Source: Castellaniella sp. MT123
Lineage (GTDB): Bacteria > Pseudomonadota > Gammaproteobacteria > Burkholderiales > Burkholderiaceae_B
DNA length: 64,000 nucleotides
Reading direction: 5' to 3'
NCBI RefSeq assembly: GCF_039614765.1
Contig: NZ_CP154879.1
Coordinates: 3,286,001 to 3,350,000, forward strand
The translations under genes and the position numbers were made by a program. The notes beneath the pieces were generated by a model. The model did no database searches, had not been told where the DNA came from, and worked only from the letters and a program-made list of their open reading frames with translations. Shown here one piece after another: positions 42,986 through 50,756 of the stretch; position 1 is the first letter of the stretch, and every line of letters starts with the position of its first letter.

Positions 42986-43169
42986 GAAAACACGCTACAA
43001 GCGTGGGCGAGCGGTGACCGTCAGGCGAGGGCGTCTCGGGGAATCCTGGGGTTATCCCTGTGCGAGGGTCCTTCCCAGGGGGGGTCTAGCACGCGGGCAT
43101 TGCGCGCCGCGTTTTTTGACCAGCGATAGGGATTGAAAATTGGTTTCAGGTTTCAAGTGAGGTTTCAGC
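42986..43169 (+). promoter_or_regulatory. cos-like region upstream of the small terminase gene
   Basis: No gene in these 184 bp. It holds a hairpin CACGCT-ACA-AGCGTG (42991-43005), a GC-rich tract with several G-runs (43025-43085), the second copy of the 32-bp repeat (43093-43124) and three GGTTTCA motifs (43142, 43149, 43161). Three more copies lie inside the gene (43355, and inverted at 43376 and 43388). In cos phages the terminase binding sites lie beside terS, so these may be TerS sites (cosB-like); the nick site is not assigned. Confidence 0.5.
43093..43124 (+). repeat. second copy of 32-bp exact direct repeat
   Basis: Identical over 32 bp to 35319-35350, same orientation, 7.77 kb apart. 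Both copies follow the last gene of a plus-strand cluster. It includes GCGG...CCGC then T6. Confidence 0.9.
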
Positions 43170-43778
43170 ATGGCATTGGTCTCGAAGTCGGAATACGCGC
43201 GGATGCATGGCGTTTCGCATACGGCGGTGAACAAGTGGCAACGGGCCGGATGGCTTGTGATGCAAGGCTCTCGCGTGGACGTGGACGCATCAGATGCGAA
43301 GCTCGTGCGATACCGCAATAGCGCCGATGGTCGGGCCTCGAAGTCACGCGGAAAGGTTTCAAAAAGGCCGAAACCTGAAACCGAAGTTGAAACCGTCGTG
43401 CCCGTGGTCGAGCTTCTCCCTGGTGAGTCGGTGGACGCCGCCGCTGAGCGTCTGACCGCCGGTACGACGATAGACCTGCAGATACCGGTCGAGGAAGCGA
43501 AGCGCATCAAAGAGGTGTACCTCGCGCTCTTGAACCGTTTGGACTATGAGCAGAAGTCTGGTGCACTTATCGAGCTGGCGGCCGCTGAACAAGTCGTCTT
43601 TGGCGCGTTCCGTGCACAGCGCGATTCGTGGCTCAACTGGCCGGTTCGGTTCGGGCCGATGGTGGCTGCTGACCTCGGTATCGAGGAGAGCGACCGCGTG
43701 ACTGCCATACTCACGGATTACGTCCATCGGCAGCTTGAACAGCTTAGCAGTCCAGACGTGGACTTCACAGCGTCGTAG
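43170..43778 (+). CDS. terS: small terminase subunit (Nu1-like)
   Basis: 202 residues. N-terminal HTH (SKSEYARMHGVSHTAVNKWQ) is a Nu1-type DNA-binding head. A charged linker with Lys/Glu follows. The C-terminal half (EAKRIKEVYLALLNRLDYEQ, AAAEQVVFGAFRAQRDSWLNWPV, LTDYVHRQLEQL) matches terminase small-subunit oligomerisation regions. GAGG 7 bases before ATG 43170. No large terminase follows, as in satellites that redirect a helper's TerL to their own DNA. Alternative: an unrelated phage HTH protein; the C-terminal match makes this less likely. Confidence 0.82.
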   Translation: MALVSKSEYARMHGVSHTAVNKWQRAGWLVMQGSRVDVDASDAKLVRYRNSADGRASKSRGKVSKRPKPETEVETVVPVVELLPGESVDAAAERLTAGTTIDLQIPVEEAKRIKEVYLALLNRLDYEQKSGALIELAAAEQVVFGAFRAQRDSWLNWPVRFGPMVAADLGIEESDRVTAILTDYVHRQLEQLSSPDVDFTAS

Positions 43779-43860
43779 GTTCACGATCTGAAGGCCTCGG
43801 TACGCAGCTTGCGGTACGCACGGAAAAGGCCATCACGGAGCCTGTGGCGCACCGCCGGTA

Positions 43861-43889
43861 TTGGGCGGCGACGCGCATATACTTACAAT
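43861..43889 (+). promoter_or_regulatory. candidate sigma-70 promoter
   Basis: TTGGGC (43861-43866), 17-bp spacer, TACAAT (43884-43889), 27 bp before the ATG at 43917. It would transcribe the small membrane-protein gene separately from terS. Confidence 0.5.
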
Positions 43890-43916
43890 TGCGGCAAGTG
43901 CCGCGAAAGGCGCGTC

Positions 43917-44342
43917 ATGAGCAATGTGTTGAGGTTTCCTGCCCGGCATCCGGTGATGACACTCGTCGTCGTGGCGTTGCTCGGGTTCTATGGCCTGTCG
44001 CCAGCGCCCAGCCTACGCGATGTCGCGTGCTATGCAATCGGCTGTCCGCTGAGTGCGGAATCCGCACAGGCGAATGTCCTGCCGCTTCTGCGGCAGAAGT
44101 TCGCAACGGCTCCGCTGGATCGATTCGGCTTCACTGTCGAGGACACGCGCCTCATCCACAAGCAGGGCAATGAGTACACCGGAGTCGCAAACGTGAAGAC
44201 GCGTGACGGCTCGGTTGAGCAGGTCCCAATCGACGTCATGTACGACGGGAAGACCGTCATGTACACGATCTCGGCAGGCGGCGTGTCGGCCCTTGTGGGA
44301 AGTGTGTTCGCACAGACTTTCAAGGATGCTCTTGGCCAGTAA
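43917..44342 (+). CDS. small secreted or membrane-anchored protein
   Basis: 141 residues. An N-terminal hydrophobic helix (VMTLVVVALLGFYGLSPAPS, about residues 13-32) anchors or exports a domain with two Cys (VACYAIGCP) and a beta-rich end (EYTGVANVKTRDGSVEQVPIDV). GAAAGG lies 6 bases before ATG 43917; longer in-frame starts lack support. Unknown role; surface modification or lysogenic conversion is possible. Confidence 0.7.
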   Translation: MSNVLRFPARHPVMTLVVVALLGFYGLSPAPSLRDVACYAIGCPLSAESAQANVLPLLRQKFATAPLDRFGFTVEDTRLIHKQGNEYTGVANVKTRDGSVEQVPIDVMYDGKTVMYTISAGGVSALVGSVFAQTFKDALGQ

Positions 44343-44496
44343 GAGGCAGTGCAAGAGCAGGGTGGACAATTTTGATACGGTAGCGCGACAAGTCGTCTGC
44401 AACGCTCGGAGGGCAGCGCGGGTCGTGGGACTTGCTGTTGCGGCTGGTGCCGGGTTCGTCCATCAACGGTGGATGAACAATAAACCCATCCCTTGA
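44326..44496 (+). CDS. possible small basic membrane peptide
   Basis: 56 codons from ATG 44326, overlapping the previous gene. A weak hydrophobic stretch (VVGLAVAAGAGFVH) follows a basic segment. GTG 44362 is an alternative start. No homology recognised. Confidence 0.3.
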   Translation: MLLASKRQCKSRVDNFDTVARQVVCNARRAARVVGLAVAAGAGFVHQRWMNNKPIP

Positions 44497-44997
44497 TTCG
44501 CCGCTATACCGACTCTCTCAAACAGTTCATGGGGTGCGATTTGCAATCCACCCCTTTAAGACGGCCGGCGACGGCGCGATCGATAGCGCACCCCCCCTCA
44601 CGCACTACTAGATTAAGCGCTGGCGGGGGCCCCTCACGCCTAACTGTGGGTTTCGGAGTGTGCCGCGATGGTGCTGGTCTCCCCGATTGTGTGCATTGCG
44701 CCATGAGCAGTGCGCAATGCGTTTTGCGCAAAGCATCAGTGGTGACGGCTGTTCGTAGTGAAGGAAGAGCCTGGCAACCACCTGGTGCTCGCAATACGAC
44801 GATTCGCGTCGGAGCATCGCCGTGCAGCTTGGGAGCTGCTGAAAGGTGAAAGGCCCCGATTATGGGGTAGAGCCGCAGTGGCTGGTCAGAGGATGCCGAA
44901 AGAGGGCTAGCGTTTGCCGATTGTCCTACCTGTGTCCTACGGAAGGTCAGACCTACGGGAGATCAAAAACCGGAAATTCGTAGTCCCTTGATTCTAT
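44497..44997. other. right end of the element, non-coding, with right arm-type site
   Basis: I see no gene in these 500 bp. Paired GTCCTAC motifs at 44923-44929 and 44934-44940 (block 44921-44943) repeat the left arm site with two differences, 43 bp inside attR. Confidence 0.7.
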
Positions 44998-45046
44998 TGG
45001 TCGGGGCGACATGATTCGAACATGCGACCCTCTGCTCCCAAAGCAG
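44986..45046 (-). repeat. attR (within tRNA-Pro)
   Basis: Matches attL at 26657-26717 except at 44994, 44996 and 45026. It supplies the 3' half of the intact tRNA-Pro, so integration restores the tRNA. Confidence 0.9.
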
Positions 45047-45074
45047 ATGCGCTACCAGGCTGCGCTACGCCCCG
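44998..45074 (-). tRNA. tRNA-Pro(TGG)
   Basis: 77 nt including encoded CCA (44998-45000). Acceptor CGGGGCG pairs with CGCCCCG; the anticodon arm CTGCT-TTGGGAG-AGCAG region gives anticodon TGG; T-arm has GTTCGAATC. Integration target of the satellite. Confidence 0.95.
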
Positions 45075-45114
45075 ACTGAAATCAGAACGGAAAATTCTAC
45101 CATGATCGTCAAGG

Positions 45115-47013
45115 TCACCCGGGCGTGACGCGACGCAGCTCGGGCAGCGTATGCGCCTGATGGCGATAGGCCCAGGTGGGCCAGAGCGCGTGGGCCAGGG
45201 CGATCCGGCCCAGTTCGGGGTCGGTGTCCAGCGGCGTGTAGGTGTCCGGCGCGGCATAGCGAAAGAAGATCGGCGCCTGGTGTGGTTCCAGCACGGCCAG
45301 CGTGTCTTCGCGCAGGTAGCCGTAGTGGTCCTCGTACTGCATCATGGCGCGTCCGCCCGTGCCCGGGCGGGTCAGGTCGTGGCCGATCATGGGGTGGGCG
45401 TCGTCGATGCCGATCAGCGACAGCAGGGTGGTGGGCAGATCGATCTGACTGATGACGCGGGAGTCCTGCCGTGGTTCGACCCCGGCGCCCAGGATCAGGG
45501 CGGGGATGTGGAAATGCCGCAGAGGGATGCGCTGGGCGCCACCCACGCGGGCGTCGTGATCCGCGACAATCAGGAACACGGTGTCTCGCCAGTAGTCGCT
45601 GGCGCGCGCCTGTTCGAAGAAACGGCCGATGGCCCAGTCCGCATACCGGACCGAGTTCTGGACAGTGGCCGGGTTCCCGTCGACCGGGATGCGTCCGGCC
45701 GGATATTCCCAGGGCGTGTGATTGGTGACGGAAAATGCCAGATGCAGGGTGGGCTGATCGCGCGACTGCGACAGCAGTGCGTGCAGCTTGTCGAACATGT
45801 CCTCGTCGCTGGCGCCCCAGGTACCCACGAAAGCGGGGGATTCAAACGTCGGCAGATCGTGCAGTTCGTCGAAACCGTTGCCCAGGAAGAAGCTCTTCAT
45901 GTTGTCGAAATGGGCTTCGCCGCCATAGATGAATCGCGAACGGTAGCCGTGGCGGCGCAGCAGCTGGGCCAGGGTGAAGAAATGGCTTTGCGCGTCGGTC
46001 AGTCGCAGCGCGGCATCGGACAGAGTGGGGGGGAAGCCGGCGGTCACAGCTTCCAGGCCGCGTACTGACCGGGTGCCGGTGGCGTAAGCCCGGGTGAAGT
46101 TCCAGCCTGTCGCCGCCAGCGTGTCCAGGCAGGGTGTCAACCCCGCGCCCCCCAGATTGCCGACGTACTGCGCACCCAGGCTTTCCTCGACGATCAGCAC
46201 CAGATTGCGGGGTCTCGCGGGCCGCTGGCTGGCGGGCTGGGGATGCAGGGTCGGCAGTTCCGGCGGACCGGGCGGGATGCCGGCCTGTTCGCGGATGATG
46301 GTGTGCAGGGTATCGTCGGGCAGATCGCCGTAGACGTCCGCCGCCGACCGTTCATTCTTGATGGCGTACAGGGCGAACAGCACGCTGTACAGGGAATTCA
46401 GCGGCAGGGTATTGAGCAGGCTGTCTCCGCACCAGGCAACGGAGGCGGGGTTGATGGGGCGGTGGCCCAGCGAGCCGCGGATGGCCAGGATGATGGCTGC
46501 CCCGATCACGAAGGTCAGGACGATGCGCCAGGGCCAGGCGGGCAGGGGATCGGGTGTCGCGTTCGCAAACAGGACATGGCCCAGCCAGGCAGCCAGCGTC
46601 AGGACGATCACGGCGGCCGCCAGCACGGGCTTGTAGCCTTTCCAGAGCATGCCGAAGACTTCCTTCGGGTACTTCAGGTAGTCCAGGTACAGGCGGTTGG
46701 GTCGGCTGTCGTATTCCTGGATGAATTGCGGGGTGGAGATTTCCAGCAGGACGAACAGCAGCCAGACGATCTGCAGCCAGATCCCGGCCGCGAGGATGGC
46801 GCCTGGCTGATCGGCCAGCCAGGGGGCGAGCAGAGCCGGAACGCCCGCCCACATCGCAACCTGGTTCAGGTCGATGCGCAGTCCCCAGCGCAGGATGGGC
46901 CAGGGGCCGCCCGCCGCCTTCACGCGGGGCCAGAGCCAGAGGGTCAGCAGCAGACGGCTGCCCGTCAGCAGGATCAGGAGGGCCAGAATGAAAATGCCGA
47001 TCTGGGTGAACAT
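45115..47013 (-). CDS. LTA synthase/OpgB-type sulfatase-fold phosphotransferase
   Basis: 632 residues. Five or so N-terminal TM segments (IGIFILALLILLTGSRLLL and on, to about residue 190), then a periplasmic sulfatase-like domain: metal site VLIVEESLGA, nucleophile Thr in AYATGTRSVRGLEAV, later GGEAHFDNM, FLIVADHDARVG and HIPALILG. Family enzymes transfer phosphoglycerol or phosphoethanolamine from phospholipid to glycans (periplasmic glucans in Gram-negatives). ATG 47013 with AAGGAA upstream. Follows pldA on the same strand by 37 bp. Confidence 0.88.
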   Translation of the reverse strand: MFTQIGIFILALLILLTGSRLLLTLWLWPRVKAAGGPWPILRWGLRIDLNQVAMWAGVPALLAPWLADQPGAILAAGIWLQIVWLLFVLLEISTPQFIQEYDSRPNRLYLDYLKYPKEVFGMLWKGYKPVLAAAVIVLTLAAWLGHVLFANATPDPLPAWPWRIVLTFVIGAAIILAIRGSLGHRPINPASVAWCGDSLLNTLPLNSLYSVLFALYAIKNERSAADVYGDLPDDTLHTIIREQAGIPPGPPELPTLHPQPASQRPARPRNLVLIVEESLGAQYVGNLGGAGLTPCLDTLAATGWNFTRAYATGTRSVRGLEAVTAGFPPTLSDAALRLTDAQSHFFTLAQLLRRHGYRSRFIYGGEAHFDNMKSFFLGNGFDELHDLPTFESPAFVGTWGASDEDMFDKLHALLSQSRDQPTLHLAFSVTNHTPWEYPAGRIPVDGNPATVQNSVRYADWAIGRFFEQARASDYWRDTVFLIVADHDARVGGAQRIPLRHFHIPALILGAGVEPRQDSRVISQIDLPTTLLSLIGIDDAHPMIGHDLTRPGTGGRAMMQYEDHYGYLREDTLAVLEPHQAPIFFRYAAPDTYTPLDTDPELGRIALAHALWPTWAYRHQAHTLPELRRVTPG

Positions 47014-47050
47014 GCGTCGTGAATTCCTTAAGTGGCCGGTTGAGTCCGAC

Positions 47051-48322
47051 TCACGGGACCAGGGCGATGCCGATCCGCAATTGCGGATCGTACTTGCGGT
47101 CGTAGCCCAGCAGGGTCTCGCCGTAACCACGGAAGTATTGCACGTACAGGTAGCCGTTCATGTTCAGGAAGGTGCGTCTGAGCGGCCAGGCGGCTTCCAG
47201 CTGCGTGGCATTGCGCCCGCCGGTTCCCTGGCGGTACAGCCCCGACAGGACCAGCCCGTCGTCCTGCGCCCAGCGCAGCTTCCAGTCCACGCGCCCCAGT
47301 GAATCCGGATAATGCATGTCGTGGTCGGTCCCGACGTAGGCCTTGAACCGGGGCAGGAAGCTCAGTGTGCTGCCGCCGTCGAACCGGTGGTTGAACTCGG
47401 GCTGGACGTAGAAGTCGTTCAGCGAGCGGGAAGCGTCGCCGTCCTTGCCGTTGGACTTGTGCTCCAGGCCCGCGTTCAGGCCCAGCGACCAGCGCTTGTT
47501 GGCGGTTTCCCACAGCGCGTCGCGCGCCCAGAAGAGACTGGGATTGTAGGTCGTGTCCACGAAGGGGATGGAATCCGAATGCAAATCCCAGAGCGAAGTC
47601 TGCGTGTAGCCGAAATACCAGTTGTCCATGAAGTGCGGCTTGGCCGGGTCTTCGGGGCTGAACAGGCGGTACTTGAAACTGACCTGGAACCGGGCGGTGG
47701 CGCCATCGGTGCGGCCCGCGATGAAGTAGATCGGGTCGTAGGGTGAGATCGCGTTGCGAAAGGTGTCGAAGGGCGATAGGCCGCTCGATGCCGTTGTGGC
47801 CCCGCGTTGGGCGGCTGTTGGGCTTGCCGTCGATGCGGCCAGGCCCGAAGCGAGTCTGCCTGGTGGCGTTATTGCGCTGGTGGAACCGGCCGCCAGCGAC
47901 GGGCTGCCCGCGGCTGGCGCTTGGGTTTCGCCGACCCGCAGCGCCAATAAGGTGTCGGCTGCGCCGTCCAGCCGCAGGGTGAGCAGGCCGTGCGCATCCG
48001 CCGGGACCGATCCGCTCCAGATCATGCGGGTGAAGGTATTGACCGGCAGATCCACGGCATCGGACGAGGTTCGCAGCTGAAAGTGCGCCGGCGTGGTGTG
48101 GCCCCGCGCGTCGATCCACTGACCGTTCAATTCGCGCGCGATCGGGCTGGCCAGCGGGTTGCCGGTGTCGTTGGCCAGCAGCCCTTGGATGTCGATGACG
48201 GCGCCCGGCGCGGCCTGCGCGCTGGACAGCCGCAGGACCAGTTCGGCCTGGGCGACAGGAGCCATGGTCAGCAGCAACAGGGCCGACAGGAAGAACAGGC
48301 GAACAAGGCGCGAAGCGTGCAT
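47051..48322 (-). CDS. pldA: outer-membrane phospholipase A
   Basis: 423 residues with signal peptide (LFFLSALLLLTMAPVAQA). About 170 residues of extra N-terminal domain precede the OMPLA barrel, longer than E. coli PldA (289). Barrel motifs: YTQTSLWDLHSDSIPF, YNPSLFW, catalytic His/Ser in GLEHKSNGKDGD, and Asn in SRSLNDFYVQ. It hydrolyses phospholipids that reach the outer leaflet. Linked to the LtaS-type gene, both acting on envelope lipids. Confidence 0.9.
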   Translation of the reverse strand: MHASRLVRLFFLSALLLLTMAPVAQAELVLRLSSAQAAPGAVIDIQGLLANDTGNPLASPIARELNGQWIDARGHTTPAHFQLRTSSDAVDLPVNTFTRMIWSGSVPADAHGLLTLRLDGAADTLLALRVGETQAPAAGSPSLAAGSTSAITPPGRLASGLAASTASPTAAQRGATTASSGLSPFDTFRNAISPYDPIYFIAGRTDGATARFQVSFKYRLFSPEDPAKPHFMDNWYFGYTQTSLWDLHSDSIPFVDTTYNPSLFWARDALWETANKRWSLGLNAGLEHKSNGKDGDASRSLNDFYVQPEFNHRFDGGSTLSFLPRFKAYVGTDHDMHYPDSLGRVDWKLRWAQDDGLVLSGLYRQGTGGRNATQLEAAWPLRRTFLNMNGYLYVQYFRGYGETLLGYDRKYDPQLRIGIALVP

Positions 48323-48410
48323 TGAAATCAGGATGGCGGACTATGCGCGAAACTGTAGCATCTGTGCCATTCAGCCTAACGCGTCGCCGCCACAAATACC
48401 CGGAGAATCG

Positions 48411-48802
48411 GTAACAGAACGGATCCGTCGGCGAGGGGATCAAGCCGGCCTCGCACAGACATTGCAAGTGCATCGACATCAGGGCGGGATCCTCATCGCG
48501 CAACACCCTGTCGACGAGGCCCGCGCGCAGCTGCGACGTTACCAGCGCCAGGTGGCGAACGATCTCAACGCCTTGCGCCTGCTGGTCGGTGGGCCTCTGC
48601 CCACCGATTTGCCGTCGGGTCTGAATATCCAGGATGTCGTCCTGGCCCAGATGTCCTGGATGCGCAACGGCTGCTGTTTGCTTCACAGCAACGATTGATC
48701 ACGGACCGGCTTGCGCAACTGAGCAGCGAGATCGCCCTGTACAAGGCCCTGGGCGGCGGCTGGCAGGAAATGGCCCTGACGGCAGCGGGCGCGGGACGGT
48801 GA
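48411..48802 (+). pseudogene. remnant of a TolC/OprM-family efflux channel gene
   Basis: Frame 3 (about 48470-48650) reads [31 protein letters not shown], a NodT/OprM segment. Frame 2 from 48653 to TGA 48800-48802 reads [15 protein letters not shown] ... [11 protein letters not shown], the family C-terminus. About 200 residues between these are deleted and the N-terminal half is missing. A short repeat (GATGTC..CCTGG) lies at the junction near 48632-48660. No partner RND pump genes remain. Confidence 0.8.
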
Positions 48803-48890
48803 GAACATCGACTAACCGGATTGCACGTTAGAATTCAGGGTTCACAGGCAGGAAACAGGCGCCGCACGCGGTGCCCCATACCCTGCCTGA

Positions 48891-48967
48891 CCGCCCTTAG
48901 CTCAGTTGGATAGAGCAACGGCCTTCTAAGCCGTAGGTCACTGGTTCGAATCCAGTAGGGCGGACCA
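48891..48967 (+). tRNA. tRNA-Arg(TCT)
   Basis: 77 nt including CCA. Acceptor CCGCCCT/AGGGCGG is perfect; the anticodon arm ACGGC-CTTCTAA-GCCGT gives TCT; T-arm CTGG-TTCGAAT-CCAG. Confidence 0.96.
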
Positions 48968-49037
48968 AAAGCCTACAGTCCGGGGCGCTCCTCAAGGCTC
49001 TTGTGCACGAGTGTGCTGTAGAGATGAATGAACGGTG

Positions 49038-50141
49038 TCATGTGGCGGATTCCCCGGCTTGCGGCAGCGTCTGCTGGAGCGACTGAAACGTGCGCTCGAC
49101 CATTTCCCGGTCAACGTTCCGGGTGATAAAGACCACGCGCGAACGGTGGTCTTCGCTCGGCCAGGCAGGCAGTAGCGCGGGCGGATGGAAGACGTGCTGC
49201 ACGCCATGCACGACGATCGGCTGCTCGTTGCCCTCCACGTTGAGGATGCCCTTAACGCGAAGGATGTCGTTGCCCAGGGAGCTCGTCAGCAGTTCGAGCC
49301 AAGTGGCCAGCACGTCCTTGGGTATCGGATCATCGATGCGGTAGCAGAACGCACGGATATGGTCATCGTGGCGATTCACGTCATGGCGATCGTGCGCGTG
49401 GCCGTGACTGTGCTCATGGACTTCGTGATCGTGATCATGCGACGACGTATAGGCTTCTTCTCGCAGCCAGCGTGCAACGTTGGGGCTTTTACCATCCGTG
49501 GAAAAAAGTCCAAGATGCAGTACTTTCCGCGGGGCGATCTCGCCGTTGCACACATCCCAGCGTGGGGCAGCCGGGTTGATGCCATCCAGCCGGCGCATCA
49601 ACGAATTGCATTGGCCATCAGTGACCAGATCGGCCTTGGTCAGCAACAGTACGTCAGCCACGGCCGCCTGCTTGACTGCCTCTGGGTGCTGGTCGAGGGT
49701 GTGCATCCCCGTGGCCATGTCCACGGTCGCCACGATACCGTCGAGCCGGTACTTGGGTGCGATCCACGGATGGTTCATCAACGTGTGGATGATCGGAGCC
49801 GGATCGGCCAGGCCCGTGGTCTCGATCAGCACGCGCCGGAACTGTCGCTGGCCGTTGCGCGAAAAGCGCCACGTGATGTCACGCAAGGTTTTGACCAGGT
49901 CGCTACGAGTCGTACAGCACAGGCAGCCGCTACTCATCTCCAGGACCTGGTTTTCGGTACTGTGGGCGACGAGCAGATGGTCCAGCGCCATTTCACCGAA
50001 CTCATTGATGATGACCAACGCGTCGGCCAGTTCGGGCCGGCTTACTAGATGGTTGAGTACGGTGGTCTTGCCACTGCCCAGGAAGCCCGTCAGCAAAGTC
50101 ACGGGGATCAAATTGGATGAAGCTTCGGCAGTAGTCGTCAT
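49038..50141 (-). CDS. CobW/COG0523 G3E-family GTPase, putative metallochaperone
   Basis: 367 residues. Walker [14 protein letters not shown], metal motif SGCLCCTT (CxCC), Walker B region [10 protein letters not shown] and the base motif TKADL are present. A His/Asp-rich loop of about 35 residues ([15 protein letters not shown] part) sits between the GTPase and C-terminal CobW_C domains. Such proteins transfer Zn or Co to client enzymes. ATG 50141 has AAGGAGTC upstream; no obvious Zur box was found in 50142-50452. Isolated gene. Confidence 0.92.
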   Translation of the reverse strand: MTTTAEASSNLIPVTLLTGFLGSGKTTVLNHLVSRPELADALVIINEFGEMALDHLLVAHSTENQVLEMSSGCLCCTTRSDLVKTLRDITWRFSRNGQRQFRRVLIETTGLADPAPIIHTLMNHPWIAPKYRLDGIVATVDMATGMHTLDQHPEAVKQAAVADVLLLTKADLVTDGQCNSLMRRLDGINPAAPRWDVCNGEIAPRKVLHLGLFSTDGKSPNVARWLREEAYTSSHDHDHEVHEHSHGHAHDRHDVNRHDDHIRAFCYRIDDPIPKDVLATWLELLTSSLGNDILRVKGILNVEGNEQPIVVHGVQHVFHPPALLPAWPSEDHRSRVVFITRNVDREMVERTFQSLQQTLPQAGESAT

Positions 50142-50452
50142 GCACAGACTCCTTCGTGTATCGGAGCAAAGCTGTCGCTGTTTGCTGGATTTGGTTGAGG
50201 TAAATCCAGGACCCGGCATTCTACGCTGGATGGTGGCAATGCACGGCACCTTGGGCACAGTCATTACGAGTGAGCCGCCGGCTGGTACTCGCAGGGCGAT
50301 GATGACGACGATTAAGGTCATGCTCTAGCGCGTCTTGGGACTTTCCCTGATCCGGTGCCGCTTTAACAGGAATGTAAGGTCTCCGTAAGTCCCGGCCTCT
50401 AATTTGCGCGACAGACAAAGAGAAACATCCCCATCACCCGCAGGAGGCCGAC
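50142..50452. promoter_or_regulatory. intergenic region between the COG0523 gene and yjcH
   Basis: No gene in 311 bp. It must hold divergent promoters of the GTPase gene (minus) and yjcH-actP (plus). Short repeats of CCGTAAG type occur near 50370-50390. No sigma-54 or Zur consensus seen. Confidence 0.5.
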
Positions 50453-50755
50453 ATGGGAGACAAACAGACGCAATCCATTGTGTCCAACCCGAAATATCAA
50501 TATTTGCGCCGCACACGGCTGCGCTTTGGCTGGACCCTGACTGTGTTCATGCTGATCGTGTATTACGCCTTCATCGGCGTGATCGCGTTCGATAAGGAAC
50601 TCTTCGCCCTGAAATTGGGCGAGGGCGTTATGACCTGGGGCATCCCGGTGGGGTTCGGCCTCATCGTGTTCAGCGTGCTGATCACCGGTCTGTACGTGCG
50701 CCGCGCCAACAGTGAATTCGATCGCCTGACGCGCGAAATCGTCCAGGAGGCCTGA
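50453..50755 (+). CDS. yjcH: DUF485 membrane protein YjcH
   Basis: 100 residues, two TM segments ([43 protein letters not shown]) and the N-terminal [11 protein letters not shown] motif of DUF485. Always precedes actP, as here (1 bp gap). Confidence 0.94.
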   Translation: MGDKQTQSIVSNPKYQYLRRTRLRFGWTLTVFMLIVYYAFIGVIAFDKELFALKLGEGVMTWGIPVGFGLIVFSVLITGLYVRRANSEFDRLTREIVQEA

Positions 50756-50756
50756 G

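Larger units (their letters stand above)
26657..45074. mobile_element. 18.3-kb PICI-like phage satellite integrated in tRNA-Pro
   Basis: The element is bounded by a 61-bp direct repeat (26657-26717 and 44986-45046, three mismatches) that includes the 3' half of tRNA-Pro(TGG); the complete tRNA is at the right end. Gene set: tyrosine integrase, AlpA, Rha, HTH proteins, C4-like RNA, primase, DUF3987 protein, SSB, small terminase, one tape-measure-like gene, plus cargo. No large terminase, portal, capsid or lysis gene is recognisable. Integration, replication and TerS without virion assembly defines cos-type phage-inducible satellites. A decayed prophage is the main alternative, but all genes look intact and tightly overlapped. 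Confidence 0.8.

Noticed and set aside
44493-44849. 118-codon frame near the right end of the satellite
   Set aside because: No ribosome-binding site, Arg/Ser/Thr-rich, no domain; treated as non-coding.
26657-45074. Reading the element as an ordinary complete or decayed prophage
   Set aside because: No recognisable capsid, portal, TerL, baseplate or lysis genes, while integration/replication/TerS genes are intact and tightly packed. Kept as the main alternative to test.
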